DNA of 64,000 nt from Moritella sp. 5 (GCF_018219455.1 NZ_CP056122.1:930001-994000), one strand, 5' to 3'. Positions 43,401 to 52,992 are shown, counted from the first letter of the stretch. Program-made: numbers and translations. The notes: a model not told the origin generated them from the sequence alone.

Positions 43401-43573
43401 TTGAATTTTTAGATGATGGTCGTATGGAAATTATCTTATTAAACAAAAATCACATAGAGATCGATGTCATTATTCTAGATATTGATAATGATGGTGACGG
43501 AGCTGCTGAAATGACGCTGGAATTAGTTCCTGGTACGGTATCACTAAGACAGATATCTCTACCAATGAAGTAG
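40481..43573 (+). CDS. large lipoprotein with SbsA-type Ig-like domains
   Basis: The 1030-residue protein has a type II signal peptide with lipobox LAGC (about Cys30). At about 65-180 and 190-290, and again at about 505-605, are Big_5/SbsA-like beta-sandwich domains (pattern: VLLSFSHPLD; ITFDPTVDLDVDATYEL; YNEPLE...LKDLAGNS-type). The C-terminal third has a DIDNDGDGAAEM calcium-loop-like stretch. No lipase or protease motif is convincing. Eight or more Cys near 635-760 suggest disulphides and secretion to the cell surface. It follows the FadL-like gene by 9 bp and probably works with it, much as the VolA lipoprotein is paired with FadL in Vibrio cholerae, though it is not VolA. Confidence 0.75.
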   Translation: MKTVNFRLNSFFSSFVKGSLVASAVMLAGCGLEPQDNEKVKEPILTAEESRDELAKRRAKSLFDAHEFYSYPSNGQGDVAVNTSVLLSFSHPLDSFSTQDFSLIDSNGNVVEVTSVEVTEGSFATDPENPKANGLAFKPKHALKTGEQYTVIYEIGLINEAEGNKELTAERTAQHPLTFTTRLGKDSANFALDTNGFYPTDDLPFTTFTSLRLRMTNEIDIKTLITGDSFKFQKIGSTEQVPGDLIAKGRYITFDPTVDLDVDATYELIVSSDVKDKVGNSFAGLGKTFTVLDSGDHAFKPMNVTLNNGYQESPYSGELINAVTIKSVLIGANDTTYVDSDLITELANLGNFDSSAPLVIRKGSILNSSNLTVKVGGELPTGFDTGNIRMTNISDATGYLINNTSSDHKYAPKQLHLFMDVAMTTDGYLENGKINGKANGGLSQNIMHLELMGTVRTEGPTMIIDAISEIDLKILGVDNAHAQVSFHMESYTADETPAPAVDVTSPVFQSAYPGENITHFSVGDNVTVTYNEPLELTSLQSIVLKDENDTVIDAYIRQDGSSIVIDPAASLASATNYTITGSIKDLAGNSAFLQQTFTTPYKTQELRQTSPMVEGTVPGYSCALVESNYANDIAGRCDGGSDGSGTVAKDDRFNIFSLQANRDIFIVFSQPIDKASLVLGNNCDTGSFRVEIVNSAGVCLSTVPGVMKYDNKILTFSPTENWQDQGSNVYQYSLISQEDATKDQVDCNSGSVICSEAGYPLQTTLLKESSVEDQGGPDIKIPFRSAPADNFVFNPLMMPTTDSNRDYRWNEGRETLTSNFAKLRVKENSFDGLIKDAQTGCAIGTTCSEDKSKTLISAFMPTEVGEYDPVNNRIPVKVHAQQMISSEVYVQVDLKLIGDSDVPTGTMIMRPRYPVVDGKTVVPTGYIIWNEETQQLNFAIELDVYMDSPNMHVTLDLPHNLHSYPITMDLQGPIEFLDDGRMEIILLNKNHIEIDVIILDIDNDGDGAAEMTLELVPGTVSLRQISLPMK

Positions 43574-43603
43574 TTGTTGATTGAGTTTTTTATACTGAAA
43601 AAC

Positions 43604-43643
43604 AGGCCGCACATGTTTATTAATATAAATGTGCGGCCTTTTT
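43604..43643. terminator. bidirectional intrinsic terminator
   Basis: The stem AGGCCGCACAT/ATGTGCGGCCT with a T run at its right end lies between the convergent lipoprotein gene and norR. Confidence 0.9.
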
Positions 43644-43670
43644 ACTTTTGCAATTTTACTCTTTCAATTG

Positions 43671-45224
43671 TTATTGTTTCAATTCAATCCGCTTAGCTAA
43701 TCGATGCAAATTCCCTACATCGACTGAAAGCTGGCGTGCTGTCGCTGCCCAGTTATTGTTATTTTGTTTAAGCGCGTTATTGATTAACTGTCGTTGAAAT
43801 TGCTCGGTCGCGTCACGTAAATTATCGACGGGGATGTTGGTGGCAGACATTGTCGGCTGCTCAATCATATCAGTTACTTCAACTAGTGTATGCTCAAGCT
43901 TAAAATGTGCAGGTTGAAGCACCACGTATTCATCTTTAGCTTCTGCTCTGGCCAGAATCGCAGCGCGGTTAATACTGTGCTCCAATTCTCTGATATTACC
44001 TGGCCATGGATAATTCATCAGTATAGCTTGGCAGGTGGAACTTAAACTCAGGTGGCTTAATTGCAGTTTGCTGCGACAGCGTTCAATGAAAAAACCAGCC
44101 AATAATATAATGTCTTCGCCACGTTCGCGCAGCGGTGATACTGTAATGGGAAATACGCTAAGGCGATGATAAAGATCTGCTCTAAAGCGACCAGCCAGTA
44201 CTTCTTCTTTCAAGTCTTTGTTGGTTGCTGCGATGATGCGCGTATCGACTTTTAAATTACGGTCATCACCAATACGTTGTAAGTCACCATATTGTAATAC
44301 CCGTAATAGCTTTGCTTGTAAAGTCAGGGTTAACTCACCAATTTCATCAAGAAATAGGGTGCCTTTATCTGCTAATTCAAACTTACCACTGCGGTTACTT
44401 ATCGCACCGGTAAATGCGCCTTTTACATGTCCAAATAGTTCACTTTCTGCAATAGATTCTGGTAAAGCTGCGCAGTTAAGGTATATCAGAGGTTTGTCGG
44501 CTCGAGAAGATTGCTGGTGGATTGCGGTGGCAACTAATTCTTTACCAACCCCTGTTTCCCCTAAGATTAATGCGGTCATATCGGTGCTGGCAACCACGCT
44601 TATCTCTTTTTTTAAGGCTTGGATCTGCGCGGATTGACCAATAATTTCAGTGTTACTTTGGGGTTGATGTTTGGCGGGATCTGATTCTGTCATATCGCCT
44701 GCCGCTTTTTCCAGTTCATCCATCAATAATGCAATATTAAGTGTTGCAGCTGCAAGCGCACTCACTGTACGTAGTTCATCATTACTGAAGTTATCAAACT
44801 GGTGGGGGTCAAAACTATCGAGGGTAAGAGCACCAATTAGGCGTTGATTTGCCATTAAAGGTAATCCGACACAGGCATGTACATGCAAATTACCTTCATG
44901 TGAGGTAATCAGGGCGTCATAAGGATCGGGCAGAGAACTGTCTGCGGGAAACCTAACCACATCACCTGCTCTGGCAATGGCTTCTAATCTAGGGTGTTCA
45001 CTGATATTAAATTGCCTGCCCAATACGTCAGGATTAAGGCCATTAATTGCTAAGGGTTTGAAATGCAGTCCCTTAAACTCTAATAGCGCAGATGCATCAC
45101 AGTTGAATAGCCTACGCATTGTTGTAAGTAGGCGTTCGAAACGATCCTGACTGGAGATATTGGTTGTTAAATCTAAGGCGATATGGATAAGGTCTTTAGT
45201 ACTAGTTTGCATAATGTCAGCCAT
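43671..45224 (-). CDS. norR: NorR nitric-oxide-responsive sigma54-dependent activator
   Basis: The 517-residue regulator has an N-terminal GAF domain that binds NO at a non-haem iron (DASALLEF, then [18 protein letters not shown]). The AAA+ domain has Walker A GETGVGKE and the sigma54-contact loop GAFTGA. A C-terminal Fis-type HTH ([22 protein letters not shown]) follows. The sequence follows E. coli NorR along its whole length. It activates norVW, encoded divergently, through three sites between the genes. Confidence 0.96.
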   Translation of the reverse strand: MADIMQTSTKDLIHIALDLTTNISSQDRFERLLTTMRRLFNCDASALLEFKGLHFKPLAINGLNPDVLGRQFNISEHPRLEAIARAGDVVRFPADSSLPDPYDALITSHEGNLHVHACVGLPLMANQRLIGALTLDSFDPHQFDNFSNDELRTVSALAAATLNIALLMDELEKAAGDMTESDPAKHQPQSNTEIIGQSAQIQALKKEISVVASTDMTALILGETGVGKELVATAIHQQSSRADKPLIYLNCAALPESIAESELFGHVKGAFTGAISNRSGKFELADKGTLFLDEIGELTLTLQAKLLRVLQYGDLQRIGDDRNLKVDTRIIAATNKDLKEEVLAGRFRADLYHRLSVFPITVSPLRERGEDIILLAGFFIERCRSKLQLSHLSLSSTCQAILMNYPWPGNIRELEHSINRAAILARAEAKDEYVVLQPAHFKLEHTLVEVTDMIEQPTMSATNIPVDNLRDATEQFQRQLINNALKQNNNNWAATARQLSVDVGNLHRLAKRIELKQ

Positions 45225-45234
45225 ATTAAATACT

Positions 45235-45289
45235 GTCTTATCGACAGTCTATAGTCATAATGACAATATGTAAAGATAGTCATCATGAC
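45235..45289. promoter_or_regulatory. three NorR enhancer sites
   Basis: GT-N7-AC palindromes occur at 45235-45245 (GTCTTATCGAC), 45254-45264 (GTCATAATGAC) and 45279-45289 (GTCATCATGAC). Three such sites between norR and norV are the known requirement for NorR activation in E. coli. Confidence 0.85.
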
Positions 45290-45331
45290 AGTGATATCTG
45301 GCTGTTTCCTTTAAAATCAACTCGTTAACTT

Positions 45332-45348
45332 TTGGCATGGTACCTGCA
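45332..45348 (+). promoter_or_regulatory. sigma54 promoter of norVW
   Basis: TTGGCATGGTACCTGCA has GG and GC separated by 10 bases, the -24/-12 pattern of sigma54 promoters. It lies 43 bp after the last NorR site and 47 bp before norV. Confidence 0.88.
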
Positions 45349-45394
45349 ATTTAGAGGCGATATAAATTCGTTAACTCTTTAATTGGAATACAAT

Positions 45395-46894
45395 ATGGCT
45401 ATTCATGTAAAAAATAATATTTCTTGGGTTGGACAGCGTGATTGGGAAGTGCGTGATTTTCACGGTACTGAATTTAAAACAGAAAAAGGCACGAGTTATA
45501 ATAGTTATCTTATTCAAGAGGAAAAGACGGTACTGATTGATACGGTTGACCACAAATTCTGCTCCGAATTTATTCAACAATTAGAACTGGAAATTGACCT
45601 TAACAAAATTGATTACATTGTGATTAATCATGCTGAAGAAGATCATGCAGGTGCATTAGCTGCGTTATTAAATAAAATACCGAACACCCCTATTTATTGT
45701 ACAGAAAATGCGATTGATTCAATTACCGGTCACCACCACCACCCCGAGTGGAATTTTAACGTGGTTAAGACGGGTGATAGTTTAGATTTAGGTAATGGTA
45801 AGCAGTTGGTCTTTATTGAAACCCCCATGTTGCATTGGCCTGACAGTATGATGACGTATATGACCGGTGATGCGGTGTTGTTTAGTAATGATGCATTCGG
45901 TCAGCATTATTGTGATGAGCGTTTATTCAATGATGAAGTAGATACGAAAGAGTTAATGGATCAATGTTTACGTTATTATGCCAATATTCTTACTCCATTT
46001 AGCCCTCTCGTTACCGCTAAGATTAAAGAAATATTAGGCTTTAATTTACCCGTCGATATGATCGCGACTGCACACGGTGTTGTGTGGCGTGATAATCCTA
46101 TTCAGATTATTGAACAATATCTGGCGTGGGCAGGTAAATATCAAGAAGATCGCATCACTATTTTTTATGATTCTATGTCGAATAATACTCGTACGATGGC
46201 GGATGCTATTGCACAGGGCATTCATGAGGTGGATAGTAATGTTGCGGTGAAAGTATTCAATGTGGCACGTCATGATAAAAATGAAATTCTATCGAATGCC
46301 TTTATTTCCAAAGGCATCTTAGTGGGTTCATCAACGATGAATAATGTGATGATGCCTAAAGTTGCCGCCATGCTTGAAGAGATTACTGGTCTGCGTTTTA
46401 AAAATAAAAAAGCGGCGGCATTTGGTAGTTATGGTTGGACTGGTGGGGCGATTGATCGTATTGAAAACCGACTGCATGAAGCGGGCTTTGCAGCTTACCC
46501 AAGCCTTAAAACAAAATGGAAACCAGATGGTAAAGCGATATTAGCATGCCGTGAATATGGACGCACGCTAGCGAAAGAATGGGCGCTAACAAATCATACG
46601 GTTGCAGATGTAGTCGTACCCGCACCCGTAAAAAATCAAGCTGTACTAGAACAATCCTCGCAGACCGTTGCAGTTGAAAAGTCAATACCAGAAAGTGCAG
46701 TGGCACAGTTTGATGCTGAGAGTTCGATGTTATGTACGGTATGTCAGTGGGTATACGATCCTGCGCAAGGAGAACCAAATCAAGATATTGCACCGGGTAC
46801 AGCGTGGTCAGACGTACCTGATTATTTCCTTTGTCCCGAGTGCGGTTTAGGTAAAGATGTGTTTGAAGAGATAAAAACTGAGGATGCAGCATGA
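45395..46894 (+). CDS. norV: NorV anaerobic nitric oxide reductase flavorubredoxin
   Basis: The 499-residue protein has three parts. A metallo-beta-lactamase-like di-iron domain ([10 protein letters not shown], then HWPDSMMTY) comes first, then a flavodoxin domain ([16 protein letters not shown]), then a C-terminal rubredoxin with [10 protein letters not shown] and CPECGLG. It reduces NO to N2O under anoxia. The first ATG with a homologous start (MAIHVKN) is at 45395; the frame is open four codons further. The norV stop overlaps the norW start by 4 bases. Control is by NorR and sigma54 through the sites just upstream. Confidence 0.97.
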   Translation: MAIHVKNNISWVGQRDWEVRDFHGTEFKTEKGTSYNSYLIQEEKTVLIDTVDHKFCSEFIQQLELEIDLNKIDYIVINHAEEDHAGALAALLNKIPNTPIYCTENAIDSITGHHHHPEWNFNVVKTGDSLDLGNGKQLVFIETPMLHWPDSMMTYMTGDAVLFSNDAFGQHYCDERLFNDEVDTKELMDQCLRYYANILTPFSPLVTAKIKEILGFNLPVDMIATAHGVVWRDNPIQIIEQYLAWAGKYQEDRITIFYDSMSNNTRTMADAIAQGIHEVDSNVAVKVFNVARHDKNEILSNAFISKGILVGSSTMNNVMMPKVAAMLEEITGLRFKNKKAAAFGSYGWTGGAIDRIENRLHEAGFAAYPSLKTKWKPDGKAILACREYGRTLAKEWALTNHTVADVVVPAPVKNQAVLEQSSQTVAVEKSIPESAVAQFDAESSMLCTVCQWVYDPAQGEPNQDIAPGTAWSDVPDYFLCPECGLGKDVFEEIKTEDAA

Positions 46895-48054
46895 GTTCAT
46901 CCGTCGTTATCATAGGCAGTGGGTTTGCTGCTTATCAATTAGTTAAATCAATTCGTCGGTTAAGCAAGGAACAAGAAATTATTGTGATCACCGCTGGCAG
47001 TGGTGATGATTATGTAAAACCGGAACTGAGCCATGTATTTAGCAAAAAACTGACTGCGCAAGATATGGTTAAGCAAAGCGGGATAGATTTTTCGGCTGAA
47101 TATAATATCACCCTGATGAAAAATACCTATGTTGATGAAATCAATCGCACGGAAAAAACAGTGAGTTGTCACGGCATCGAGATAGCATACGATAACTTAA
47201 TACTTGCTACGGGGGCACAGTCGTTTGTGCCATTTGTTGATGGGGATGCTGCCAAAGAGATTATTACGCTGAACAGTCTGGATGAATATCAGCAGTCACA
47301 GGAACAATTAGCGAATGCTAAATCTGTATTAGTTGTTGGCGCTGGTTTAGTTGGAACTGAAATTGCGATGGATTTGGCTATCGCTCATTATGATGTGATA
47401 TTAAGCGACCGGTCAGATTCATTACTGCCTAATTTACTACCTGAATTTATATCATCTCAGCTGTATCAAGCAATGAGAAGGCAGGGAGTTAAGCTGCAGC
47501 TGGGTAATGAACTCAGCAAGATGACAAAAACGGATACTGGTATCGAGGTTCGTTTTAAGAGCGGATATAGCGCCAAGGTTGATAGTGTGGTGTGTGCTGC
47601 TGGTTTGAAACCTAATACTACATTAGCGAGTCTGGTTGGACTCGCGGTCAATCGTGGTATTGTTGTTGATAAGCAATTAAGAACAAACGATCCACATATT
47701 TTTGCAATTGGCGATTGCGCTGAGATTGACGGTAAACATTTGGCTTTCTTACAGCCAATAATACTCAGTGCTAATGCGTTAGCAAAAACGCTAACGAATG
47801 CCGCGACGAATGTGATTTTTCCAGCGATGTTAGTCAAAGTTAAAACGCCGCTATATCCTATTCAATTAGGTGGGAATACCACTGCGGAGGATGCGCGTTG
47901 GCAAGTAGAATTGACTACCTCGGGAATGACAGCAAAGGCTTTTGATCGCGATGAGGTGTTAATGGGTTTTGTGGTGACGCAGGCAAACATGCCTGAAGCG
48001 TTTAAGTTATTACGCTTGTTACCTAACGTACCCCAGGTGGCTAAAATAGTGTAA
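46891..48054 (+). CDS. norW: NorW NADH:flavorubredoxin reductase
   Basis: The 387-residue FAD/NAD reductase has an N-terminal FAD motif [11 protein letters not shown], an NAD motif [12 protein letters not shown], and a second FAD contact [10 protein letters not shown]. It passes electrons from NADH to the NorV rubredoxin domain. The length and partner fit E. coli NorW. The start ATG is within the norV stop (ATGA), so translation is coupled. A hairpin terminator lies about 30 bp behind. Confidence 0.95.
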   Translation: MSSSVVIIGSGFAAYQLVKSIRRLSKEQEIIVITAGSGDDYVKPELSHVFSKKLTAQDMVKQSGIDFSAEYNITLMKNTYVDEINRTEKTVSCHGIEIAYDNLILATGAQSFVPFVDGDAAKEIITLNSLDEYQQSQEQLANAKSVLVVGAGLVGTEIAMDLAIAHYDVILSDRSDSLLPNLLPEFISSQLYQAMRRQGVKLQLGNELSKMTKTDTGIEVRFKSGYSAKVDSVVCAAGLKPNTTLASLVGLAVNRGIVVDKQLRTNDPHIFAIGDCAEIDGKHLAFLQPIILSANALAKTLTNAATNVIFPAMLVKVKTPLYPIQLGGNTTAEDARWQVELTTSGMTAKAFDRDEVLMGFVVTQANMPEAFKLLRLLPNVPQVAKIV

Positions 48055-48082
48055 GACGATTCTTAAAAAATTTAAGATTGAA

Positions 48083-48119
48083 AGCAACAGGCGGTAAGTC
48101 ATCACCCTGTTGCTTGTTC
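48083..48119. terminator. hairpin terminator between norW and the small ORF
   Basis: The stem AGCAACAGG/CCTGTTGCT with a 14-base loop is followed by only a short T-rich tail. It lies between two convergent stops. Confidence 0.6.
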
Positions 48120-48126
48120 GATTAAA

Positions 48127-48306
48127 TCAGTGCGGTTTATTAGAAAAGTATTTTATCAAGTCTTGGCTATAATCTTCTATTGATGTGTATCCGTAGTACT
48201 TGAGAGCATCGTTACTGTCAATACCGTATCCATAGGTGATTAGTCCAATCCATTCACTACGGTTTTCGATAATTAGTTGATTAATTCTGTTTATTAAAGC
48301 ATTCAT
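48127..48306 (-). CDS. small hypothetical protein
   Basis: The 59-residue protein starts at an ATG with GGAG 8 bases ahead (48306). The text is hydrophilic with LINRINQLIIENRSEWIGL and an acidic tail rich in Tyr; no membrane helix and no Cys. The in-frame extension of nine codons lacks a ribosome site. I do not recognise a family. It lies between the convergent norW and the divergent AraC-type gene. Confidence 0.5.
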   Translation of the reverse strand: MNALINRINQLIIENRSEWIGLITYGYGIDSNDALKYYGYTSIEDYSQDLIKYFSNKPH

Positions 48307-48466
48307 ATTATTATCTCCAGTTGAGTCGTTCACTTACTTTCAAGTTTACTCTGTTGGCGACAGCACATGAGTGTTACCCATCCACATAGCAATACTATTC
48401 GCTCATTAGTTACGTTATTATTACTTATTAGTACTAATCAGTATTATTGTTCTATAGGACAAGCAT

Positions 48467-49339
48467 ATGAAAGAATATATTGAGAAGGTGCCGCAACGTA
48501 TTGGAGTGTCTTGGCGGTATAAGAAAGTATTGGAAGAGGTAAAAAAATTTGATTGGCACCAACATGAAGAATATGAAATTGCCATACACCGCAATTTTAA
48601 TGGGCTAAGTCTTATTGGAAACTATTGCAGCGATATCGATCATAATCACATGGTATTATTAGCGCCAAGTATCCCACATGCATTTTGCTCTGATAAACTG
48701 CCGATATCGCAGCGTTGTGAAACGCACGTGTTATGGTTTAAAAAAGAATGGATCGAACAGTTAATCTATTGCTGCAGCGAACTAAAACCATTACGTTCTG
48801 TTTTAAGCGAAGCGCAAAAAGGCATACAGTTTTCACAGACGACTGCAGAGCAAGTTTTCTTGTTGCTAGATGACGTGTTATTACTCAATCCCGTTGAGCA
48901 ATTAGCAACTTTAATGCGTGTTTTTTCGCTTTTAATTGATGATGAACAGCAAACGCCATTGTTATTGAGAAAGACCGCTCAAGGTGATTCGGATAATCAC
49001 GTTGAAAATAAGCTTAGAAAGGCAGAAACGTTTCTTCTTAAAAATTTTCAGCGTCCTATTTATCAAGCGGACTTAGCGCGTCATTTATATGTTAGCGAGA
49101 GTACTATTAGACGGTTTTTCTTCAAACATTATAAAGAAAGTTTTTCACAACACTTGATGAAAATTAGGTTAAATGTTGCCTGTGAGCTGCTCGTTAACAC
49201 TCAATTACCAATAAATATAATCATGGAAAAAGTAGGTTATTTTAATCAAGCCAACTTTAATCGTCAGTTTAAAGCCTATAAGCACGTGACCCCAAATAGC
49301 TACCGAAAAGCATTGAAACTGTTAGATGATGGTAAATAA
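48467..49339 (+). CDS. AraC family transcriptional regulator
   Basis: The 290-residue protein has an N-terminal cupin-like sensor (FDWHQHEEYEIAIH, with His residues suited to metal or sugar binding). A C-terminal double helix-turn-helix (QADLARHLYVSESTIRRFF; IIMEKVGYFNQANFNRQFK) ends in the family signature TPNSYRK. It probably binds a small metabolite and controls nearby or distant genes; no sugar genes are beside it. The ATG follows AGGA. A strong terminator ends the gene. Confidence 0.88.
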   Translation: MKEYIEKVPQRIGVSWRYKKVLEEVKKFDWHQHEEYEIAIHRNFNGLSLIGNYCSDIDHNHMVLLAPSIPHAFCSDKLPISQRCETHVLWFKKEWIEQLIYCCSELKPLRSVLSEAQKGIQFSQTTAEQVFLLLDDVLLLNPVEQLATLMRVFSLLIDDEQQTPLLLRKTAQGDSDNHVENKLRKAETFLLKNFQRPIYQADLARHLYVSESTIRRFFFKHYKESFSQHLMKIRLNVACELLVNTQLPINIIMEKVGYFNQANFNRQFKAYKHVTPNSYRKALKLLDDGK

Positions 49340-49344
49340 AACTA

Positions 49345-49376
49345 AAAGGCCGCGAACTTGAAGTCGCGGCCTTTTT
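49345..49376. terminator. bidirectional intrinsic terminator
   Basis: The stem AAAGGCCGCGA/TCGCGGCCTTT with T run lies between the convergent AraC-type gene and the carboxypeptidase gene. Confidence 0.9.
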
Positions 49377-49405
49377 ATAGTTTATTAATTTAAACTAAAT
49401 GGGCA

Positions 49406-50896
49406 TTACAAATAACGCGCCTGTAGATGCGTTTTAAAGTGCGCAGGGTTTAATGTTTCACCTGTCGCTTTTTTCACTAAATCATTGGTACTTAACAGTG
49501 ATGCATTTTGCCAGATGTTAGTTTTAAGCCAATTAAAGATAGGTGATAAATCACCGCTAGTAATGATTGCAGGCACATCCATTTCTTGCTTAATTGTCGC
49601 CATGAATTGCGCAGCATACATTGCGCCCAATGTATAAGATGGGAAGTAACCAAAGCTGCCATCTGTCCAATGCACGTCTTGCATACAGCCATTACGGTAA
49701 TTACCCTTGGTATCTACACCAAGATATTGCTGCATTTTAAGGGCCCATAATTCTGGAATATCATCCACTTCAATATCGCCATTCATCAGTGCTTGTTCGA
49801 TTTCATAACGTAACATCACATGTGCAGGGTAAGTGACTTCATCTGCATCAACACGGATAAAATCTGGCTTCACTCGTGTGTAGCACTGACTTAGATTAAG
49901 CGGGTTATAAATAGCCTTATCTGTACCTGAAAAAGCCTTCTGTATTTCTGGTGTCAGTAAGGTTAAAAACTCTTTACTACGACCTAATTGCATTTCAAAT
50001 AACAGGCTTTGGCTTTCATGAATGCCCATCGAACGCGCTTGGCCTACTGGTAGATGGTTCAATGCTTTTGGTAGACCTTGCTCATAACGTGCGTGGCCCG
50101 TTTCATGGACAACGCCCATCAAACTCTGGGTAAAGTCATCTTCTTCGTATCGCGTTGTTATGCGTACATCTGAAGATACACCACCGCAGAATGGATGAGT
50201 TGATACATCAAGACGACCATGGTTAAAATCAAAGCCGAGGATCTGCATCGTTTTTAAGCCCAGTTGCTGTTGTGCGGCAATCGGGAAGTGACCTGTTGGC
50301 ATGATGACGTTATTAGAGGCTTGCTTATCTTGTGCAGCGAGGGTTAATTCTGGTAACCATGATTTAACGTCATTAAAAATAGGATCCAGTTGGGCGCTAG
50401 TCATGCCCGGTTCGTACAAATCCATCAAGGCATCGTAGTTACTACAGTTGTTTGCTTGGCCGCGAATACTGGCTTCTTCACGTGACAGCTCAACGACTGT
50501 TTTTAAATTTTTAGCAAAACCTGCCCAATCATTTTCTTTACGCTGGGTACGCCAAGCGTGTTCACATTTAGAACCTGCTAACGATTTTGCCGAGACAAGT
50601 TCTTCCGGTACAACGTTAGCTTGCTGCCAGCTACGGTCGATCTCTGCCAAGCTGGCTTGTTGCTCACTTGACAGGTTTTCAGTTTGCGCTTGGTTAATTA
50701 AGCCGGCAAGTTGTGGTGCGGTACTTTGCTGGTGGATCATGACGGCTAGTTCGGCCATTGCTTCAGAGCGTGCTTCATTACCGCCTGCTGGCATCATAGC
50801 AGCTTGATCCCAACCACAAATAGAAGATAAGTGGCTTAGGTTATGTATCTTTTTAAAGTGCTTAGATAACTCTTCATATGCTGAACTAGTTGTCAT
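49406..50896 (-). CDS. M32 family metallocarboxypeptidase
   Basis: The 496-residue enzyme has the zinc-binding HETGH motif of M32 (Taq-type) carboxypeptidases, followed by the family text RYEQGLP and the conserved second Glu region MGIHESQSLLFE. It removes C-terminal residues from peptides in the cytoplasm. The length is typical (about 500). The ATG at 50896 follows TTGGAG. It is a single gene, 37 bp upstream of the SDR gene on the same strand, so the two may be cotranscribed in the order SDR then carboxypeptidase. Confidence 0.93.
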   Translation of the reverse strand: MTTSSAYEELSKHFKKIHNLSHLSSICGWDQAAMMPAGGNEARSEAMAELAVMIHQQSTAPQLAGLINQAQTENLSSEQQASLAEIDRSWQQANVVPEELVSAKSLAGSKCEHAWRTQRKENDWAGFAKNLKTVVELSREEASIRGQANNCSNYDALMDLYEPGMTSAQLDPIFNDVKSWLPELTLAAQDKQASNNVIMPTGHFPIAAQQQLGLKTMQILGFDFNHGRLDVSTHPFCGGVSSDVRITTRYEEDDFTQSLMGVVHETGHARYEQGLPKALNHLPVGQARSMGIHESQSLLFEMQLGRSKEFLTLLTPEIQKAFSGTDKAIYNPLNLSQCYTRVKPDFIRVDADEVTYPAHVMLRYEIEQALMNGDIEVDDIPELWALKMQQYLGVDTKGNYRNGCMQDVHWTDGSFGYFPSYTLGAMYAAQFMATIKQEMDVPAIITSGDLSPIFNWLKTNIWQNASLLSTNDLVKKATGETLNPAHFKTHLQARYL

Positions 50897-50932
50897 GTTA
50901 ACTCCAAGGTTGAGTCTATAAATAGGGGAATG

Positions 50933-51757
50933 TTAGCCTGATTTAGCTAATATTTTATCTAATACTCTAAAGGGTAAAATACGTTTTAACAAGGCAAATA
51001 AATAGGTTGGAAAGGTTACGTAATAACGGATTTTCGGATTTTTGCTTTCGATCGCATGAATAAGTGCTTTAGTTACTGCCTCTGGGCCTAGAGTAAACTG
51101 GTTGCTGACGTCTTTTTTACCCAACCGACTAATTTGCTGTTGGTAATCAGCACTGTGGATACTATTTTCGATATCAATATTGGCTTGAAAGGCTGACAAT
51201 GCATTGGCTCTAAATTGGCTTACAATAGGGCCGGGTTCAATAAGTGATACCTTGATTGGGGTATCTAATAACTCCAGTCTTAACGTGTCTGTTAGTCCTT
51301 CTAGCGCAAATTTACTTGCGTTGTATGCCCCGCGATATTTCATCGTCACTAAACCTAGAACTGAGCTATTTTGAATAATGCGGCCGCGGCCATTGGCGCG
51401 CATTAATGGGATAATTTGTGTGGTTAGCTCGTGCCAGCCAAAGACATTGGTTTCAAATTGAACACGCAACGCATCTGTTGGTAAATCTTCGACAGCGCCA
51501 GGTTGACCGTAAGCGCCGTTATTAAACAGCACATCAATCTTGCCAGCAGTGAGTTGGGTTATATGTGCGACCGCAGCAGTAATAGAGGCTGTAGAACTTA
51601 AGTCCAGTTGCACACTTTCAAAACCTTGATCAATTAACCTCGTCACGTCTTGCGTCTTTCTCGCTGTTGCAAAAACACGATAACCTGCCGCTTTCAGGGT
51701 GACAGCAGCGTGATAACCGATCCCTGTTGAAGCGCCGGTAATTAATACTGTTTGCAT
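50933..51757 (-). CDS. short-chain dehydrogenase/reductase
   Basis: The 274-residue classical SDR has cofactor motif TGASTGIG, NNGA in place of NNAG, Ser in QNSSVLG and catalytic YNASK. The ATAR-type residues after strand 2 suggest NADP use. The C-terminus is extended and hydrophobic with LFALLKRILPF, as in YbbO-type oxidoreductases that act on lipids or retinoid-like substrates. The start ATG at 51757 follows GTGGAG by about 8 bases; the open frame runs five codons further. The substrate is unknown. Confidence 0.85.
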   Translation of the reverse strand: MQTVLITGASTGIGYHAAVTLKAAGYRVFATARKTQDVTRLIDQGFESVQLDLSSTASITAAVAHITQLTAGKIDVLFNNGAYGQPGAVEDLPTDALRVQFETNVFGWHELTTQIIPLMRANGRGRIIQNSSVLGLVTMKYRGAYNASKFALEGLTDTLRLELLDTPIKVSLIEPGPIVSQFRANALSAFQANIDIENSIHSADYQQQISRLGKKDVSNQFTLGPEAVTKALIHAIESKNPKIRYYVTFPTYLFALLKRILPFRVLDKILAKSG

Positions 51758-51836
51758 TGCTGATATCTCCACGTTGCGTTGTGCTTAACGCATAATAAAT
51801 GGTTTATGAATTTGTAGTTTGTCATGAATTTCAGAC

Positions 51837-51867
51837 ACAAAAAAGCCCATAACACTGTTACAGGCTT
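51837..51867 (-). terminator. intrinsic terminator of the DUF2333 gene
   Basis: Leftwards it reads AAGCC-TGTAACAGTGTTA-TGGGCTTTTTT, a stem with a T run about 22 bp after the stop. Confidence 0.75.
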
Positions 51868-51888
51868 AATGATACTCAAAGTTCGTTA

Positions 51889-52866
51889 TTAACCTTGTTC
51901 TAGTAATCTACGTAGGTCAATTACGGCTGCATTAGCACGAGACAGGTAGTTTGCCATTACCAGAGAGTGGTTAGCAAACATCCCAAAACCAGCGCCGTTT
52001 AGAATCATAGGGCTGCTTACAGGCTGAAGTGATGCTTCTAATTCAAGGATGATTTGATCAACACTTGCTAAGGCATTTTTCTTTTCGAGTACACCTTTAA
52101 AGTCAATACGTGCTGCTTTTAAATAGTGATATAGTGCCCAAGAAGAGCCACGTGCTTCCCAGAATACATTATCGATTTCTAACCATGGTGTTTTAACGGT
52201 AGAACCTGACTCTGTGAGTGTGGATTGCTCAGCGCCAAGATCACCCGATAAATCAGTATTGATACGGTATTGACCAACTGACGCACTTAAACGTTGTGAT
52301 AATGAACCAAGACGTTTTTCTACTTGTTTAAACCATTCAGCAAGGTTATCTGCACGCGCATAAAATTGTGCATTTTGTGATTGCGAATCATTTAATTTAT
52401 CTAGGTATTTTTGAAGTTCAACAATTGTCTTTTTGTATTCAGAATTGGCATTAGTTGGGAACAAACGTGTGTGTCCAACGTTTAACGAACCGTGTGCTTT
52501 TTGTAGGTCTTTATTTTCAGTTGACTGCGTTTGTGAACGGCTTAAGTCACGACGTAATACTAACATCAGATCACGCGATTGCTCTAATAATCCATATTCC
52601 CATGATGGCATGTTATCCATCAAAACTGCAGGTGGTAATATTGAATTACTGAGGTAACCGCCATTTTTGTCATCTAATGTTTGGAGTGTTTTAATCAGCG
52701 TGGCGGTGGTGTAAGAACCTACCGCAATATCAGTATTGTTTTTAGTTAACTCTTCCGTGACTTGTGTTGGACTGAAATTATCTGGTTCAATACTCCAATA
52801 AACTGAAGTTGCATAAAAGATAATACCGACAGCTGCAATACCTGCAATGATTTTAGATTTACTCAT
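51889..52866 (-). CDS. DUF2333 family membrane-anchored protein
   Basis: The 325-residue protein has one N-terminal membrane helix (about residues 5-22, IIAGIAAVGIIFYATSVYW), with the remainder outside the cytoplasm by prediction. It resembles the DUF2333 family of gammaproteobacteria (NGGYLSNSILPPAVLMDNMPSW; FWEARGSSWALYHYLKA). The function is unknown; no catalytic motif. The ATG at 52866 is preferred as GAGGGA lies 9-10 bases ahead. It is a single gene. Confidence 0.75.
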   Translation of the reverse strand: MSKSKIIAGIAAVGIIFYATSVYWSIEPDNFSPTQVTEELTKNNTDIAVGSYTTATLIKTLQTLDDKNGGYLSNSILPPAVLMDNMPSWEYGLLEQSRDLMLVLRRDLSRSQTQSTENKDLQKAHGSLNVGHTRLFPTNANSEYKKTIVELQKYLDKLNDSQSQNAQFYARADNLAEWFKQVEKRLGSLSQRLSASVGQYRINTDLSGDLGAEQSTLTESGSTVKTPWLEIDNVFWEARGSSWALYHYLKAARIDFKGVLEKKNALASVDQIILELEASLQPVSSPMILNGAGFGMFANHSLVMANYLSRANAAVIDLRRLLEQG

Positions 52867-52992
52867 CTGGTCGTTCCCTCGAATCATACATTAAGTTTAG
52901 TAATATTTACTCTAGTGTAACTCGCTGAAATGCCTGCAACAAGCCTAATCACAATATAAAAAAATACATACCAATACTTACATAAAAACACC

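Noticed and set aside
40481-43573. Lipase motif (GxSxG) in the large lipoprotein
   Set aside because: The only match (GGSDG) lies in a Gly/Ser-rich loop with no strand-turn-helix context and no partner Asp and His; not a VolA-type lipase.
44218-44637. Open frame of 139 codons opposite norR
   Set aside because: Antisense to the AAA+ domain of norR; no independent support.
46506-46913. Open frame of 135 codons opposite norV
   Set aside because: It lies wholly antisense to the norV rubredoxin region, has no ribosome site and has no domain pattern; codon shadow.
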